From assembly GCF_014197535.1 (NCBI RefSeq), contig NZ_JACIFV010000040.1, forward strand, positions 1-35,847: a DNA stretch of 35,847 nucleotides, given 5' to 3'. The position numbers were made by a program, and so were the translations under genes. The notes under the pieces are model-generated. The model was not told where the DNA came from. It saw only the letters and a list, made by a program, of their open reading frames with translations, and did not search any database. Origin of the DNA: Rhizobium aethiopicum (GTDB taxonomy: Bacteria > Pseudomonadota > Alphaproteobacteria > Rhizobiales > Rhizobiaceae). Of the stretch, positions 7,698 to 15,309 are shown piece after piece (the first letter of the stretch is position 1; each line of letters starts with the position of its first letter).

Positions 7698-8315
7698 ATG
7701 AGACTTGATTCAAAATATTTCGACCGCATCCGCACACGCCGCAAACGCGAGCAGGAGGCAGAGCAGGCGCCGCCTACCTGCCAGTGGGACGGCTGCGACA
7801 AAAAAGGCTCGCATCGCGCTCCCGTGGGACGCAATGCGGAAGGCCAGTTCTTTTTGTTCTGCTTCGAGCACGTCAAGGAATACAACAAGGGCTACAATTA
7901 TTTCTCCGGCCTTTCGGACGGCGAGATCGCGCGCTACCAGAAAGAGGCGATTACCGGCCATCGGCCGACATGGACCGTCGGCGTCAACAAGTCGGCCAAG
8001 GACAGTCCGCTGCATTCCGAGGTGCGCTCCGGCGCCTATACACGGGTTCGCGATCCCTTCGGCTTCGTCAAGGAAGGCGGCAAGGGCAGCGGCCCGCGCT
8101 TTCCCCAGGCACGCAAGCTGAAATCGCTGGAAAGCAAAGCCTTCGACACGATGGGTCTGCATGCCAACGCGACCTCGGCGGAGATCAAGAGCCGCTACAA
8201 GGAACTGGTCAAGAAGCACCATCCGGATGCCAATGGCGGCGACCGCGGCTCGGAAGAGCGTTTCCGCGCCGTCATCCAGGCCTATCAATTGTTGAAGCAG
8301 AACGGTTTTTGTTAA
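7698..8315 (+). CDS. J-domain (DnaJ-like) protein with Cys/His N-terminal motif
   Basis: This 205-residue cytoplasmic protein has a C-terminal J domain at about residues 148-203, with the H-P-D tripeptide at 175-177 that stimulates DnaK-type Hsp70. The N-terminal part has Cys28, Cys33, Cys55 and His58 (C-x4-C-x21-C-x2-H), a spacing that could bind zinc, and a highly charged start. A J domain at the C terminus, with no G/F or DnaJ central zinc region, marks it as a specialised co-chaperone. ATG 7698 gives a clean start; the frame is open upstream to 7305 but that part is the reverse of bolA. It is divergent from bolA and upstream of cobS. Confidence 0.88.
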   Translation: MRLDSKYFDRIRTRRKREQEAEQAPPTCQWDGCDKKGSHRAPVGRNAEGQFFLFCFEHVKEYNKGYNYFSGLSDGEIARYQKEAITGHRPTWTVGVNKSAKDSPLHSEVRSGAYTRVRDPFGFVKEGGKGSGPRFPQARKLKSLESKAFDTMGLHANATSAEIKSRYKELVKKHHPDANGGDRGSEERFRAVIQAYQLLKQNGFC

Positions 8316-8621
8316 TTCCCGTCCTTGCTCTTGGGCTTCAATCGGGTATGGTCCAAATCGGCTGAGGCCGCAGGCAAACGCGGCTCCTATCTGCGTGTTT
8401 TCCCGACATCGCCTCGGCCGACCTTCCGGACGCGGCGTTTCTTGTCCGGGACTCTTTCAAGAATGCTCGCACGCGGTCATCATCCCGCCGAGGTTTCGTT
8501 TCAGTCCCGGAGAAGTATCGCCGACGTTCCGACCTGGACGGGCGCGGAATAAGATCGCGGCGTCACGGTTGCGACATGGCCTGAGACAGTTTGGCCGGGT
8601 GGCTTCACCCGCCTTGGAGAC
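8316..8621. other. Gene-free stretch before cobS, with a hairpin at the ribosome-binding site
   Basis: I see no supportable coding frame in these 306 bases. No cobalamin-riboswitch-like box was recognised. The clearest structure is a perfect 6-bp hairpin, CGGGTG (8596-8601) and CACCCG (8606-8611) with a GCTT loop, ending three bases before the TTGGAG ribosome-binding site (8614-8619) of cobS. It could modulate translation of cobS. The rest presumably holds the cobST promoter, which I could not place. Confidence 0.45.
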
Positions 8622-8624
8622 ATG

Positions 8625-9617
8625 ATGAGCAAGATCGACCTCGATATTTCAGAACTGCCCGACACCACCGTTTCGGTCCGCGAGACCTTCGGCATCGATT
8701 CCGACATCCGCGTTCCCGCCTACAGCAAGGGTGACGCCTATGTGCCGGATCTCGATCCCGACTACCTGTTCGACCGCGAGACGACGCTCGCCATTCTCGC
8801 AGGCTTCGCGCATAACCGCCGCGTGATGATCTCCGGCTACCACGGCACGGGCAAATCCTCGCATATCGAGCAGGTGGCGGCGCGCATCAACTGGCCTTGC
8901 GTGCGCATCAACCTCGACAGCCATGTCAGCCGTATCGATCTCGTCGGCAAGGACGCGATCGTCGTCAAGGACGGGCTGCAGGTCACGGAGTTCAAGGACG
9001 GCATCCTGCCTTGGGCTTATCAGCACAATGTCGCGCTCGTCTTCGACGAGTATGACGCCGGCCGTCCTGACGTGATGTTCGTCATCCAGCGCGTGCTCGA
9101 ATCCTCCGGCCGCCTGACGCTGCTCGACCAGAGCCGCGTCATCCGGCCGCACCCGGCCTTCCGCCTGTTTGCCACCGCCAACACGATCGGCCTCGGTGAC
9201 ACCACCGGCCTCTATCACGGCACGCAGCAGATCAACCAGGCGCAGATGGACCGCTGGTCGATCGTGACGACGCTGAACTATCTGCCACATGATCACGAAG
9301 TGAATATCGTTGCCGCCAAGGTGAAGAGCTTCGGCAAAGACAGGGAAGGGCGCGAGATCGTCTCGAAGATGGTCCGCGTTGCCGATCTCACGCGCGCCGC
9401 CTTCATGAACGGCGATCTGTCGACCGTCATGAGCCCGCGCACGGTTATCACTTGGGCCGAGAATGCCGAAATCTTTGGCGACCTCGCCTTTGCCTTCCGC
9501 GTCACCTTCCTCAACAAGTGCGACGAGCTGGAGCGCCCGCTGGTCGCCGAGCACTATCAGCGCGCCTTCGGCGTGGAGCTGAAGGAAAGCGCCGCCAACA
9601 TCGTCCTCGGAGCCTGA
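8625..9617 (+). CDS. cobS: Aerobic cobaltochelatase subunit CobS
   Basis: This 330-residue AAA+ ATPase is a subunit of the CobNST cobaltochelatase, which inserts cobalt into hydrogenobyrinic acid a,c-diamide in aerobic cobalamin synthesis. The N-terminal region with P-D-L-D-P-D-Y-L-F is typical. Walker A is G-Y-H-G-T-G-K-S-S at 71-79, Walker B is L-V-F-D-E-Y-D near 136-142, and the sensor-1 type F-A-T-A-N-T segment follows. By analogy with magnesium chelatase it is the BchI-like ring subunit that works with CobT. Two tandem ATGs exist at 8622 and 8625; the second has better spacing from TTGGAG. cobT starts 13 bases downstream. cobN is not in the window. Confidence 0.96.
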   Translation: MSKIDLDISELPDTTVSVRETFGIDSDIRVPAYSKGDAYVPDLDPDYLFDRETTLAILAGFAHNRRVMISGYHGTGKSSHIEQVAARINWPCVRINLDSHVSRIDLVGKDAIVVKDGLQVTEFKDGILPWAYQHNVALVFDEYDAGRPDVMFVIQRVLESSGRLTLLDQSRVIRPHPAFRLFATANTIGLGDTTGLYHGTQQINQAQMDRWSIVTTLNYLPHDHEVNIVAAKVKSFGKDREGREIVSKMVRVADLTRAAFMNGDLSTVMSPRTVITWAENAEIFGDLAFAFRVTFLNKCDELERPLVAEHYQRAFGVELKESAANIVLGA

Positions 9618-9630
9618 GGCCCGACCGATC

Positions 9631-11535
9631 ATGGCAGCTCGCGGTGACAATTCGAAAGCAAAACCCGGCGCGCCCATCGACGTGGAGCCGTTGCGCCGGG
9701 CGATATCCGGCTGCGTCCGCTCGATCGCCGGCGACGGCGATGTCGAGGTGACCTTCGCCAATGAACGGCCTGGAATGACCGACGAGCGCATCCGGCTGCC
9801 GGAGCTTTCCAAGCGGCCGACGGCGCATGAGCTGGCGGTCACCCGCGGGCTCGGCGATTCCATGGCGTTGCGCCTCGCCTGCCATGACGAGAAGATGCAT
9901 ACGACGATGGCGCCGCAGGGCTCGGACGCCCGGGCGATCTTCGATGCGGTCGAGCAGGCGCGTGTCGAATCGATCGGGACGTTGCGCATGGAAGGCGTGG
10001 CGGCGAACCTGCGCTCCATGACGGAAGAGAAATATTCCAAGGCGAATTTCACTGGCATCGAGCGCCAGGAAGACGCGCCGATCGGGGAAGCCGTCGCCAT
10101 GATGGTGCGCGAGAAGCTGACCGGCCAACGCCCGCCGGCCTCGGCCGGCAAGGTGCTCGATCTCTGGCGCAGTTTCATCGAAGACAAGGCGGGGGCTGAA
10201 CTCGGTAACCTGTCGGGCGCGATCAACGACCAGCAGGCCTTCGCCAAAGTCGTCCGCAACATGCTCTCGGCCATGGAAATGGCCGAGGAGTATGGCGACG
10301 ATGACAGCGAAGCCGACAATGACGATCAGTCGGAGCAGGAAGACCAGCCGAGCGGAGACGAGCAGGACCAGGACGAGGTCGACGAGGATGCCGGCACCGA
10401 TGCCGCCCCCGTTGAGGACAGTGAAGTCTCCGACGAGCAGATGGAGGACGGCGAGACCGAGGGCGCCGAAATCTCCGACGACGACATGATGGAAGAGGGT
10501 GAGGACGATTCGGAAACGCCGGGCGAGACCCGCCGTCCGAACACGCCTTTTGCCGATTTCAACGAAAAGGTCGATTATCACGTCTATACCGAAGAGTTCG
10601 ACGAGATCATCACCGCGGAGGAACTCTGCGACGCCTCCGAGCTGGAGCGCCTGCGCGCCTTCCTCGACAAGCAGCTGGCGCATCTGCAGGGCGCGGTCGG
10701 GCGTCTCGCCAACCGGCTGCAGCGCCGGTTGATGGCGCAGCAGAACCGCTCCTGGGATTTCGATCTGGAGGAGGGCTATCTCGATACGGCCCGGCTGCAG
10801 CGCATCATCATCGATCCGATGCAGCCGCTCTCCTTTAAGATGGAGCGCGACACGCAGTTCCGCGACACCGTCGTCACGCTGCTCATCGACAATTCCGGCT
10901 CCATGCGCGGCCGGCCGATCACGGTTGCCGCCACCTGCGCCGACATTCTCGCCCGCACGCTGGAGCGCTGCGGCGTCAAGGTCGAGATTCTCGGCTTTAC
11001 GACAAAGGCCTGGAAGGGCGGGCAGGCGCGTGAAACCTGGCTCGCCGGCGGCAAGCCGCAGACGCCGGGTCGTCTCAACGACCTGCGCCACATCATCTAC
11101 AAATCGGCCGACGCGCCGTGGCGGCGCGCACGCGCCAATCTCGGGCTGATGATGCGCGAAGGCCTGCTCAAGGAAAATATCGACGGCGAGGCGCTGATCT
11201 GGGCGCATAACCGCCTGCTCGCGCGGCGCGAGCAGCGCCGCATTCTGATGATGATTTCGGACGGGGCGCCGGTCGACGATTCGACGCTGTCGGTCAATCC
11301 GGGCAATTATCTCGAGCGGCATCTGCGCGCCGTCATCGAGCAGATCGAGACGCGCTCGCCTGTCGAATTGCTGGCGATCGGCATCGGTCACGACGTGACT
11401 CGCTACTATCGCCGCGCCGTGACGATCGTCGATGCGGACGAGCTTGCCGGGGCGATGACCGAACAGCTTGCCTCGCTTTTCGAAGATCAATCCGCCGCCC
11501 AGCCGCGCGGCGGCCGGTTAAGCCGTGCCGGCTGA
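9631..11535 (+). CDS. cobT: Aerobic cobaltochelatase subunit CobT
   Basis: This 634-residue partner of CobS resembles the BchD-type subunit. An N-terminal CobT domain spans about residues 15-220, followed by a strongly acidic linker at about 222-297 rich in Asp and Glu. The C-terminal von Willebrand A domain starts near 412, with the MIDAS metal site D-N-S-G-S at 420-424. Together with CobS it forms the chaperone-like ATPase ring that drives CobN in cobalt insertion. Length and order match known CobT. The acidic linker is a family feature and not an insertion. It starts 13 bases after cobS, so the two are an operon; the next gene starts 24 bases after its stop and may share the transcript. 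Confidence 0.96.
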   Translation: MAARGDNSKAKPGAPIDVEPLRRAISGCVRSIAGDGDVEVTFANERPGMTDERIRLPELSKRPTAHELAVTRGLGDSMALRLACHDEKMHTTMAPQGSDARAIFDAVEQARVESIGTLRMEGVAANLRSMTEEKYSKANFTGIERQEDAPIGEAVAMMVREKLTGQRPPASAGKVLDLWRSFIEDKAGAELGNLSGAINDQQAFAKVVRNMLSAMEMAEEYGDDDSEADNDDQSEQEDQPSGDEQDQDEVDEDAGTDAAPVEDSEVSDEQMEDGETEGAEISDDDMMEEGEDDSETPGETRRPNTPFADFNEKVDYHVYTEEFDEIITAEELCDASELERLRAFLDKQLAHLQGAVGRLANRLQRRLMAQQNRSWDFDLEEGYLDTARLQRIIIDPMQPLSFKMERDTQFRDTVVTLLIDNSGSMRGRPITVAATCADILARTLERCGVKVEILGFTTKAWKGGQARETWLAGGKPQTPGRLNDLRHIIYKSADAPWRRARANLGLMMREGLLKENIDGEALIWAHNRLLARREQRRILMMISDGAPVDDSTLSVNPGNYLERHLRAVIEQIETRSPVELLAIGIGHDVTRYYRRAVTIVDADELAGAMTEQLASLFEDQSAAQPRGGRLSRAG

Positions 11536-11559
11536 CGCTCCTGCAAGGAAACAGGTGGA

Positions 11560-12585
11560 ATGATGGTTAAGCGCCTCTGCCGTGCGGCATCGGTCTTGCT
11601 CTGCCTGGCAGAAGGCGCTTCCGCGGCGATGGCCGGGGACGAAATACCCATCATTAGCCGGCAAATTACCGATTTCAGGATCGGATCGTCGGAGACGACG
11701 TTCGGATCGCTGGAATTTCTCGGCGGGCTGGAGATGGTTTCCAGCCGAGCGCTGTTCGGCTCGCTTTCCTCCATCCGTTTCCGGCCGGACCAGAAACACT
11801 TCGTCGTCGTGCTCGATACCGGCCAGTGGCTGACCGGCAGCATCGAGCGCGATGCCAAGGGCAGGCTTTCGGGCCTTTCTCAGGTCGAGATCACCCCGAT
11901 GAAGAACCGCGCCGGCCGCAGCCTCGAGGGCAAGGGCTATATGGATGCCGAGGGCGTGGCTCTCGACGGCGACCGGATATTGGTCTCTTTCGAGCAAAAT
12001 CATCGCGTCGACGTTTATCCCGATCCCGGCTTTGCCGCATCGCGCGCGATCGCGACCCTGCCGATCCTCATCCCGCGCAAGATGCTGAGCGACAATCGCG
12101 GTATCGAAACCATAGCCGTGGCACCCGCCTCCAGTCCGTTGAAGGGCGGCGTGGTCATTGTCTCCGAGCGCGGTCTCGACAGCGAGGGCAACCGGATGGC
12201 GGCCGTTCTCAGCGGCCCGCTGAAAGGGCTGTTCTCGATCAAACGCGACGGCAGCTTCGACGTAACCGACGGCGCCTTCCTGCCGGACGGCGACCTGCTG
12301 CTCCTGGAGCGCCGGTTCAACATGGCCGAAGGTATCGGCATGCGACTTCGGCGCATCAAAGGTGCCGATATCCGGCCGGGTGCCGTCGTCGATGGCGAAT
12401 TGCTGATCGAAGGCAATTTCAATTCGCAGATCGACAATATGGAGGGGCTTGACGTGTTCCAGGCCGCCGACGGCACGACCCATGTCATTATGGTGTCGGA
12501 CGACAACCACTCGATCCTGCAGCGCAATCTGATGCTGGAATTCCGGCTCTCCGACAGCCACTTGCTCAGCGCGGCGTCAGATTGA
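11560..12585 (+). CDS. Secreted phytase-like (esterase-like) domain protein
   Basis: This 341-residue protein begins with a Sec signal peptide (positive start, hydrophobic core, A-S-A-A-M-A cleavage region near residue 25), so it is exported to the periplasm. The rest matches the phytase-like / esterase-like family in pattern: F-G-S-L-E-F-L-G-G-L-E near 48-58, D-A-E-G-V-A-L near 128-134, N-R-G-I-E-T-I near 178-184 and a final N-M-E-G-L-D segment. These look like blades of a beta-propeller. The true substrate of this family is not settled. Tandem ATGs at 11560 and 11563 follow AGGTGG. It is downstream of cobT with a 24-base gap, but I see no functional link to cobalamin. Confidence 0.8.
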   Translation: MMVKRLCRAASVLLCLAEGASAAMAGDEIPIISRQITDFRIGSSETTFGSLEFLGGLEMVSSRALFGSLSSIRFRPDQKHFVVVLDTGQWLTGSIERDAKGRLSGLSQVEITPMKNRAGRSLEGKGYMDAEGVALDGDRILVSFEQNHRVDVYPDPGFAASRAIATLPILIPRKMLSDNRGIETIAVAPASSPLKGGVVIVSERGLDSEGNRMAAVLSGPLKGLFSIKRDGSFDVTDGAFLPDGDLLLLERRFNMAEGIGMRLRRIKGADIRPGAVVDGELLIEGNFNSQIDNMEGLDVFQAADGTTHVIMVSDDNHSILQRNLMLEFRLSDSHLLSAASD

Positions 12586-12643
12586 CGTCACATGCCTCGG
12601 GTATCCCATTGTCGCATCGAGAGCAGCTTTCGGAGGGACAGTC

Positions 12644-13210
12644 ATGGTGCACATTCATATCATGGGTGCCTCCGGTTCCGGTACGACATCGCTCGGCCAT
12701 ACGCTTGCCGAACGGCTTGATATCGCCCATCTCGATACCGACGATTTCTTTTGGCTGCCGACCGACCCGCCATTCACGACCCCGCGGGACGCCGACGAAC
12801 GCATACAGCTGTTGCTTCAGGAAGCGGCACGGCACGACGGCTGGGTCCTCTCCGGATCGGCGCTGAAATGGGCGAGGCAGATCGAGCCGTTCTATGATCT
12901 GGTCGTGTTCTTGAGGATAGAGCCGGAGCTGCGGATGGCGCGGATCCGCGCGCGGGAGATTGCCCGCTATGGAGACAGGATCGGGCCTGGTGGCGATATG
13001 GAAATCAAAAGCGGGGAATTCATGGAATGGGCGGCAAGTTACGACACGGCCGGTCCGGAACGCCGCAGTCTTGCGGCGCATGAGCAATGGTTGGAGACGC
13101 AGACGGCCCCGGTGTTGCGGCTCGATTCGTCACGAGAGATCGATGATCTGGTTGCAGAGGTTCTGCTGCATCCCGCAATCGCCGCCGGCGCCGTCCGGCA
13201 GCGCCGTTGA
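12644..13210 (+). CDS. Small P-loop kinase-like protein (adenylate-kinase-like fold)
   Basis: This 188-residue protein starts with a beta strand and a P-loop of form G-A-S-G-S-G-T-T-S at 8-16, where the usual Lys of G-K-S/T is replaced by Thr. A D-T-D-D-F-F segment after the second strand and W-V-L-S-G-S-A follow the layout of shikimate- or adenylate-kinase-like small-molecule kinases (AAA_17/18 type). The C-terminal region has R-I-R-A-R-E, a lid-like basic stretch. Substrate is unknown. The Thr in place of the P-loop Lys is shared by a subset of such proteins, so it need not be inactive. A strong GGAGGG ribosome-binding site precedes ATG 12644. It converges on the yhhQ-like gene. Confidence 0.7.
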   Translation: MVHIHIMGASGSGTTSLGHTLAERLDIAHLDTDDFFWLPTDPPFTTPRDADERIQLLLQEAARHDGWVLSGSALKWARQIEPFYDLVVFLRIEPELRMARIRAREIARYGDRIGPGGDMEIKSGEFMEWAASYDTAGPERRSLAAHEQWLETQTAPVLRLDSSREIDDLVAEVLLHPAIAAGAVRQRR

Positions 13211-13216
13211 AAGGCT

Positions 13217-13852
13217 TTAGCTGACGCGTGCGGGCTGCATCGGCCGCAGCACGTTCATGAGCGCGCCATAGGGCAGCAGCATGATGAGGCCGACGATCAT
13301 CTTGACGGCGAAATCGCCGATCGCCCAGGAAATCCAGCGCGGGGCCTCGGCGGCGAAGATGCCGAGGACAGGCGCTGCTTCGAGCGCAAAGGGCTCGTTC
13401 GGGCCGAGGAAGACGAAAAAGGCAGCAAAGGACAGCGAGAAGAACATCACCGTGTCGAGCGCCGAACCGATCAGCGAGCCGATAAGCGGCGCGCGCCACC
13501 AGGCCTGGCGGCGAAGCCGGTTGAAGACGGCGATATCGAGCAGCTGGCCGGCGAGATAGGCCGAGCCGGAGGCGATGGCGATGCGGGGCGCCGAGGTGAA
13601 GAAGGACAGCGTCACGCCGACGACGAAGCCGGCAAAAACGACCTTGCGGGCTGCCTGCGGGCCGAACTGGCGGTTGGTCAGGTCGGTGATCAGGAAGGCG
13701 ACCGGATAGGAGAAGGCCCCCCAGGTCAGGATGTCGGCCAGATTGACGCCCGAGACTTCAACGTTCAGCGGAAACTGGACGAGGAAGTTGGATGCGACGA
13801 CGACAAGCGTCATCAGTGCGACATAGGCAATGGTGTAGCGCGTCTTCAGCAT
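13217..13852 (-). CDS. yhhQ: Queuosine precursor transporter, YhhQ/VUT family
   Basis: This 211-residue protein of about six hydrophobic helices belongs to the YhhQ (COG1738, VUT) family. Members import queuosine precursors such as preQ0 or preQ1 for tRNA modification. Typical segments are N-F-L-V-Q-F-P-L near residue 23, T-D-L-T-N-R-x-F-G near 60, and the basic loop F-N-R-L-R-R-Q-A-W-W-R-A-P with following L-I-G-S. Start choice: ATG 13852 sits seven bases after AGGA; the longer frame up to 13900 would run into the rpmB terminator. The leader can form a preQ1-riboswitch-like fold. It lies downstream of rpmB on the same strand but behind a terminator, so it needs read-through or its own promoter. 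Confidence 0.9.
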   Translation of the reverse strand: MLKTRYTIAYVALMTLVVVASNFLVQFPLNVEVSGVNLADILTWGAFSYPVAFLITDLTNRQFGPQAARKVVFAGFVVGVTLSFFTSAPRIAIASGSAYLAGQLLDIAVFNRLRRQAWWRAPLIGSLIGSALDTVMFFSLSFAAFFVFLGPNEPFALEAAPVLGIFAAEAPRWISWAIGDFAVKMIVGLIMLLPYGALMNVLRPMQPARVS

Positions 13853-13878
13853 TTTTTTATCCTGGGTGATGCCACCAG
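13847..13878 (-). promoter_or_regulatory. Candidate preQ1-type riboswitch / pseudoknot over the yhhQ start
   Basis: Read on the minus strand, CTGGTG pairs with CA-C-CCAG (one bulged C), closing a loop that contains GCAT. Then come GAT, a run of seven A, and TGC of the start region. The loop GGCAT can pair with ATGCT at the start codon, giving an H-type pseudoknot across an A-rich tail. PreQ1-I riboswitches have this layout, a short stem-loop followed by an A-rich tail ending in the ribosome-binding region, and they control transporters of this family. The resemblance is by eye only; the AGGA ribosome-binding site and the ATG lie inside the fold. Confidence 0.35.
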
Positions 13879-13892
13879 TTGGAGTGCTCAGG

Positions 13893-13933
13893 CAAAGCAA
13901 AAGGCTTGTCCGGTGTTATCCGTTCAAGCCTTT
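13893..13933 (-). terminator. Rho-independent terminator of rpmB
   Basis: On the minus strand AAAGGCTTG pairs with CAAGCCTTT (arms 13925-13933 and 13900-13908). The loop holds a second small CGG/CCG stem, and a T-rich tail (TTTTGCTTT, merging with the second arm) follows. It lies 28 bases beyond the rpmB stop and 48 bases before the yhhQ start. Confidence 0.75.
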
Positions 13934-13961
13934 CGAAGCCGTATGAAAGAAGGGCAGAAGC

Positions 13962-14258
13962 TTACGCAGCAGCGGCTTCGGCAGTCTTCTTGACGATCTG
14001 ACGGCGCAGCAGGCGCGCGCGCATCGACAGTTCGTTTTCGCTGGCCTTGATCAGGAAGGCGTCCAGACCGCCACGATGTTCGACGGAGCGAAGAGCCGCA
14101 GCCGAAACGCGAAGACGATAACGCTGGTTGAGAGCGTCGGAGATCAGCGTTACCTGGCACAGGTTCGGCAGGAACCGGCGCTTGGTCTTGTTGTTGGCAT
14201 GGCTGACATTGTTACCAGTCAGGACGGCCTTGCCGGTCAATTCGCACACGCGGGACAT
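13962..14258 (-). CDS. rpmB: 50S ribosomal protein L28
   Basis: This 98-residue basic protein begins M-S-R-V-C-E-L-T-G-K, the hallmark start of bacterial L28, and continues with N-N-V-S-H-A-N-N-K-T-K-R-R-F-x-P-N-L. The end is Ala-rich. It is a structural protein of the large subunit. The start at 14258 is fixed by homology; the open frame extends upstream to 14483 but that part is leader. The gene stands alone between a strong promoter near 14354-14382 and a terminator at 13893-13933; rpmG is not adjacent, as is usual in alphaproteobacteria. Confidence 0.97.
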   Translation of the reverse strand: MSRVCELTGKAVLTGNNVSHANNKTKRRFLPNLCQVTLISDALNQRYRLRVSAAALRSVEHRGGLDAFLIKASENELSMRARLLRRQIVKKTAEAAAA

Positions 14259-14301
14259 GGAACACCTATTCTTGTTTTTCTCGGGCCATCGAATTGCCAT
14301 C

Positions 14302-14316
14302 CCCGGCAAAACCGGG
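14302..14316 (-). promoter_or_regulatory. Hairpin in the rpmB leader
   Basis: A perfect 5-bp stem, CCCGG with CCGGG around a TTTTG loop, lies 44 bases before the rpmB start codon and inside the predicted leader of about 90 bases. It lacks a U-tract, so it is not a terminator. It might be part of a ribosomal-protein leader that senses L28 or of mRNA stabilisation. That is inference. Confidence 0.35.
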
Positions 14317-14353
14317 CTCGCAATCCAACAGGCATGATTGGAAAGTTGCGGTT

Positions 14354-14382
14354 CTATAGTCAGAGAGGCTGCGCGCGTCAAG
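14354..14382 (-). promoter_or_regulatory. Strong sigma-70-type promoter of rpmB
   Basis: On the minus strand CTTGAC (14382-14377) and CTATAG (14359-14354) are exactly 17 bases apart. Against the rhizobial consensus CTTGAC-N17-CTATAT this misses one base. Predicted transcription start is near 14347, about 90 bases ahead of the rpmB ATG. It is the best promoter match I find in the window, as expected for a ribosomal protein gene. Confidence 0.75.
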
Positions 14383-14498
14383 CCAAACCTTGGCCTTTCC
14401 CGCAATTCTGTCAAAAAGCTGCTGTTTTCTTCCCTTTGCGGCAGGAGTATAGAGCGCTCGGCAGGGCTGCCGGCGCGCGGCAAAACAAGGCTTCACTC

Positions 14499-15278
14499 AT
14501 GGCTCACTCGGGCAGACGCATTTTCATTTCGGCTATCGCCGCACTCCTTGCCATACCGGCATCGGCGGCCGAAATCCAGCATCAGACGGTCTATCGGGTG
14601 ACGCTTGCCGGCCTGCCGATCGCGCGCGCCGCGTTTCTGACGCAGATCGAGGATGATCACTCTTACAAGATCGCCGGCGATATCAAATCCGCCGGCCTTG
14701 CCGATCTCGTCAAGACGATCTCGGCAAAGACAAGCGTCACCGGCGTCGTCCGTAATGATCGGCTGCAGGCGCTGAAATATTCGCTCTATTACAAGAGCGG
14801 CAAGAAGGCCCGCGTCTACGAGGTCAGTTACCGCAACGGAAACATCATCTCGGCGACAACGACGCCGCCGCCGAAACGGCCGAAGAACTGGATCGACGTC
14901 ACGCCGGGCGACATGCGTTCGGTGCTCGATCCGATCTCCGGCCTTGTTTTCACCGGGGATACCAAGGTCTGCGCGCAGACGCTGCCGATCTTCGACGGCG
15001 AGACGCGCATGGATCTGGTGCTCTCGCCGAAAGGTGACGAGGATTTCAAGACCGACGGCTTCAAGGGCAAGGCGGTCGTCTGCGGCGTGCGCTTCGTGCC
15101 GCGCTCAGGCTACAAGAAAGGTCGCAAGGACATCGACTATCTCAGCAAGAGCGACCGCATGGAAATCTGGTTTGCCAAGTCGGAGGCGGCCAATGTATAC
15201 GCTCCGGTCTATGTGCGCATTCCCACAGAATATGGAATGGTGACGATCACTGCCATCAAATATGGCAGCGTCAGTTGA
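14499..15278 (+). CDS. DUF3108 domain periplasmic protein
   Basis: This 259-residue protein has a Sec signal peptide ending near residue 23 (A-I-P-A-S-A-A-E), then a DUF3108-type body. Features are Y-R-V-T-L-A-G-L-P-I-A near 32-42, a beta-rich stretch with Y-S-L-Y-Y-K-S-G, and P-P-P-K-R-P-K-N-W-I-D followed by a D-P-I-S-G-L-V segment that is highly characteristic. Members are probably periplasmic or envelope-associated; the role is unknown. ATG 14499 follows AAGG at good distance. The longer frame upstream to 14076 is the reverse of rpmB. The next gene starts 31 bases downstream (or overlaps if an earlier start is used). Confidence 0.82.
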   Translation: MAHSGRRIFISAIAALLAIPASAAEIQHQTVYRVTLAGLPIARAAFLTQIEDDHSYKIAGDIKSAGLADLVKTISAKTSVTGVVRNDRLQALKYSLYYKSGKKARVYEVSYRNGNIISATTTPPPKRPKNWIDVTPGDMRSVLDPISGLVFTGDTKVCAQTLPIFDGETRMDLVLSPKGDEDFKTDGFKGKAVVCGVRFVPRSGYKKGRKDIDYLSKSDRMEIWFAKSEAANVYAPVYVRIPTEYGMVTITAIKYGSVS

Positions 15279-15309
15279 CGGAGCTTTCGCCTCCGTAAAG
15301 GGGGGACAG

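Noticed and set aside
8316..8621. Possible cobalamin riboswitch ahead of cobS
   Set aside because: No B12-box-like conserved segment could be recognised; only a short hairpin is present.
9511..11490. 659-codon minus-strand ORF opposite cobT
   Set aside because: Shadow of cobT, whose MIDAS motif and acidic linker are clear on the plus strand.
11563..11570. ATGGTTAA, the reverse of the CtrA half-site, at the start of the phytase-like gene
   Set aside because: It is formed by the start codon and the next codons (Met-Val-Lys), so it is most likely coding coincidence.
12665..12691. P-loop without Lys as sign of a dead kinase
   Set aside because: The G-x-x-G-x-G-T-T-S variant occurs in other members of this kinase-like group as I know it, and the rest of the protein looks intact.
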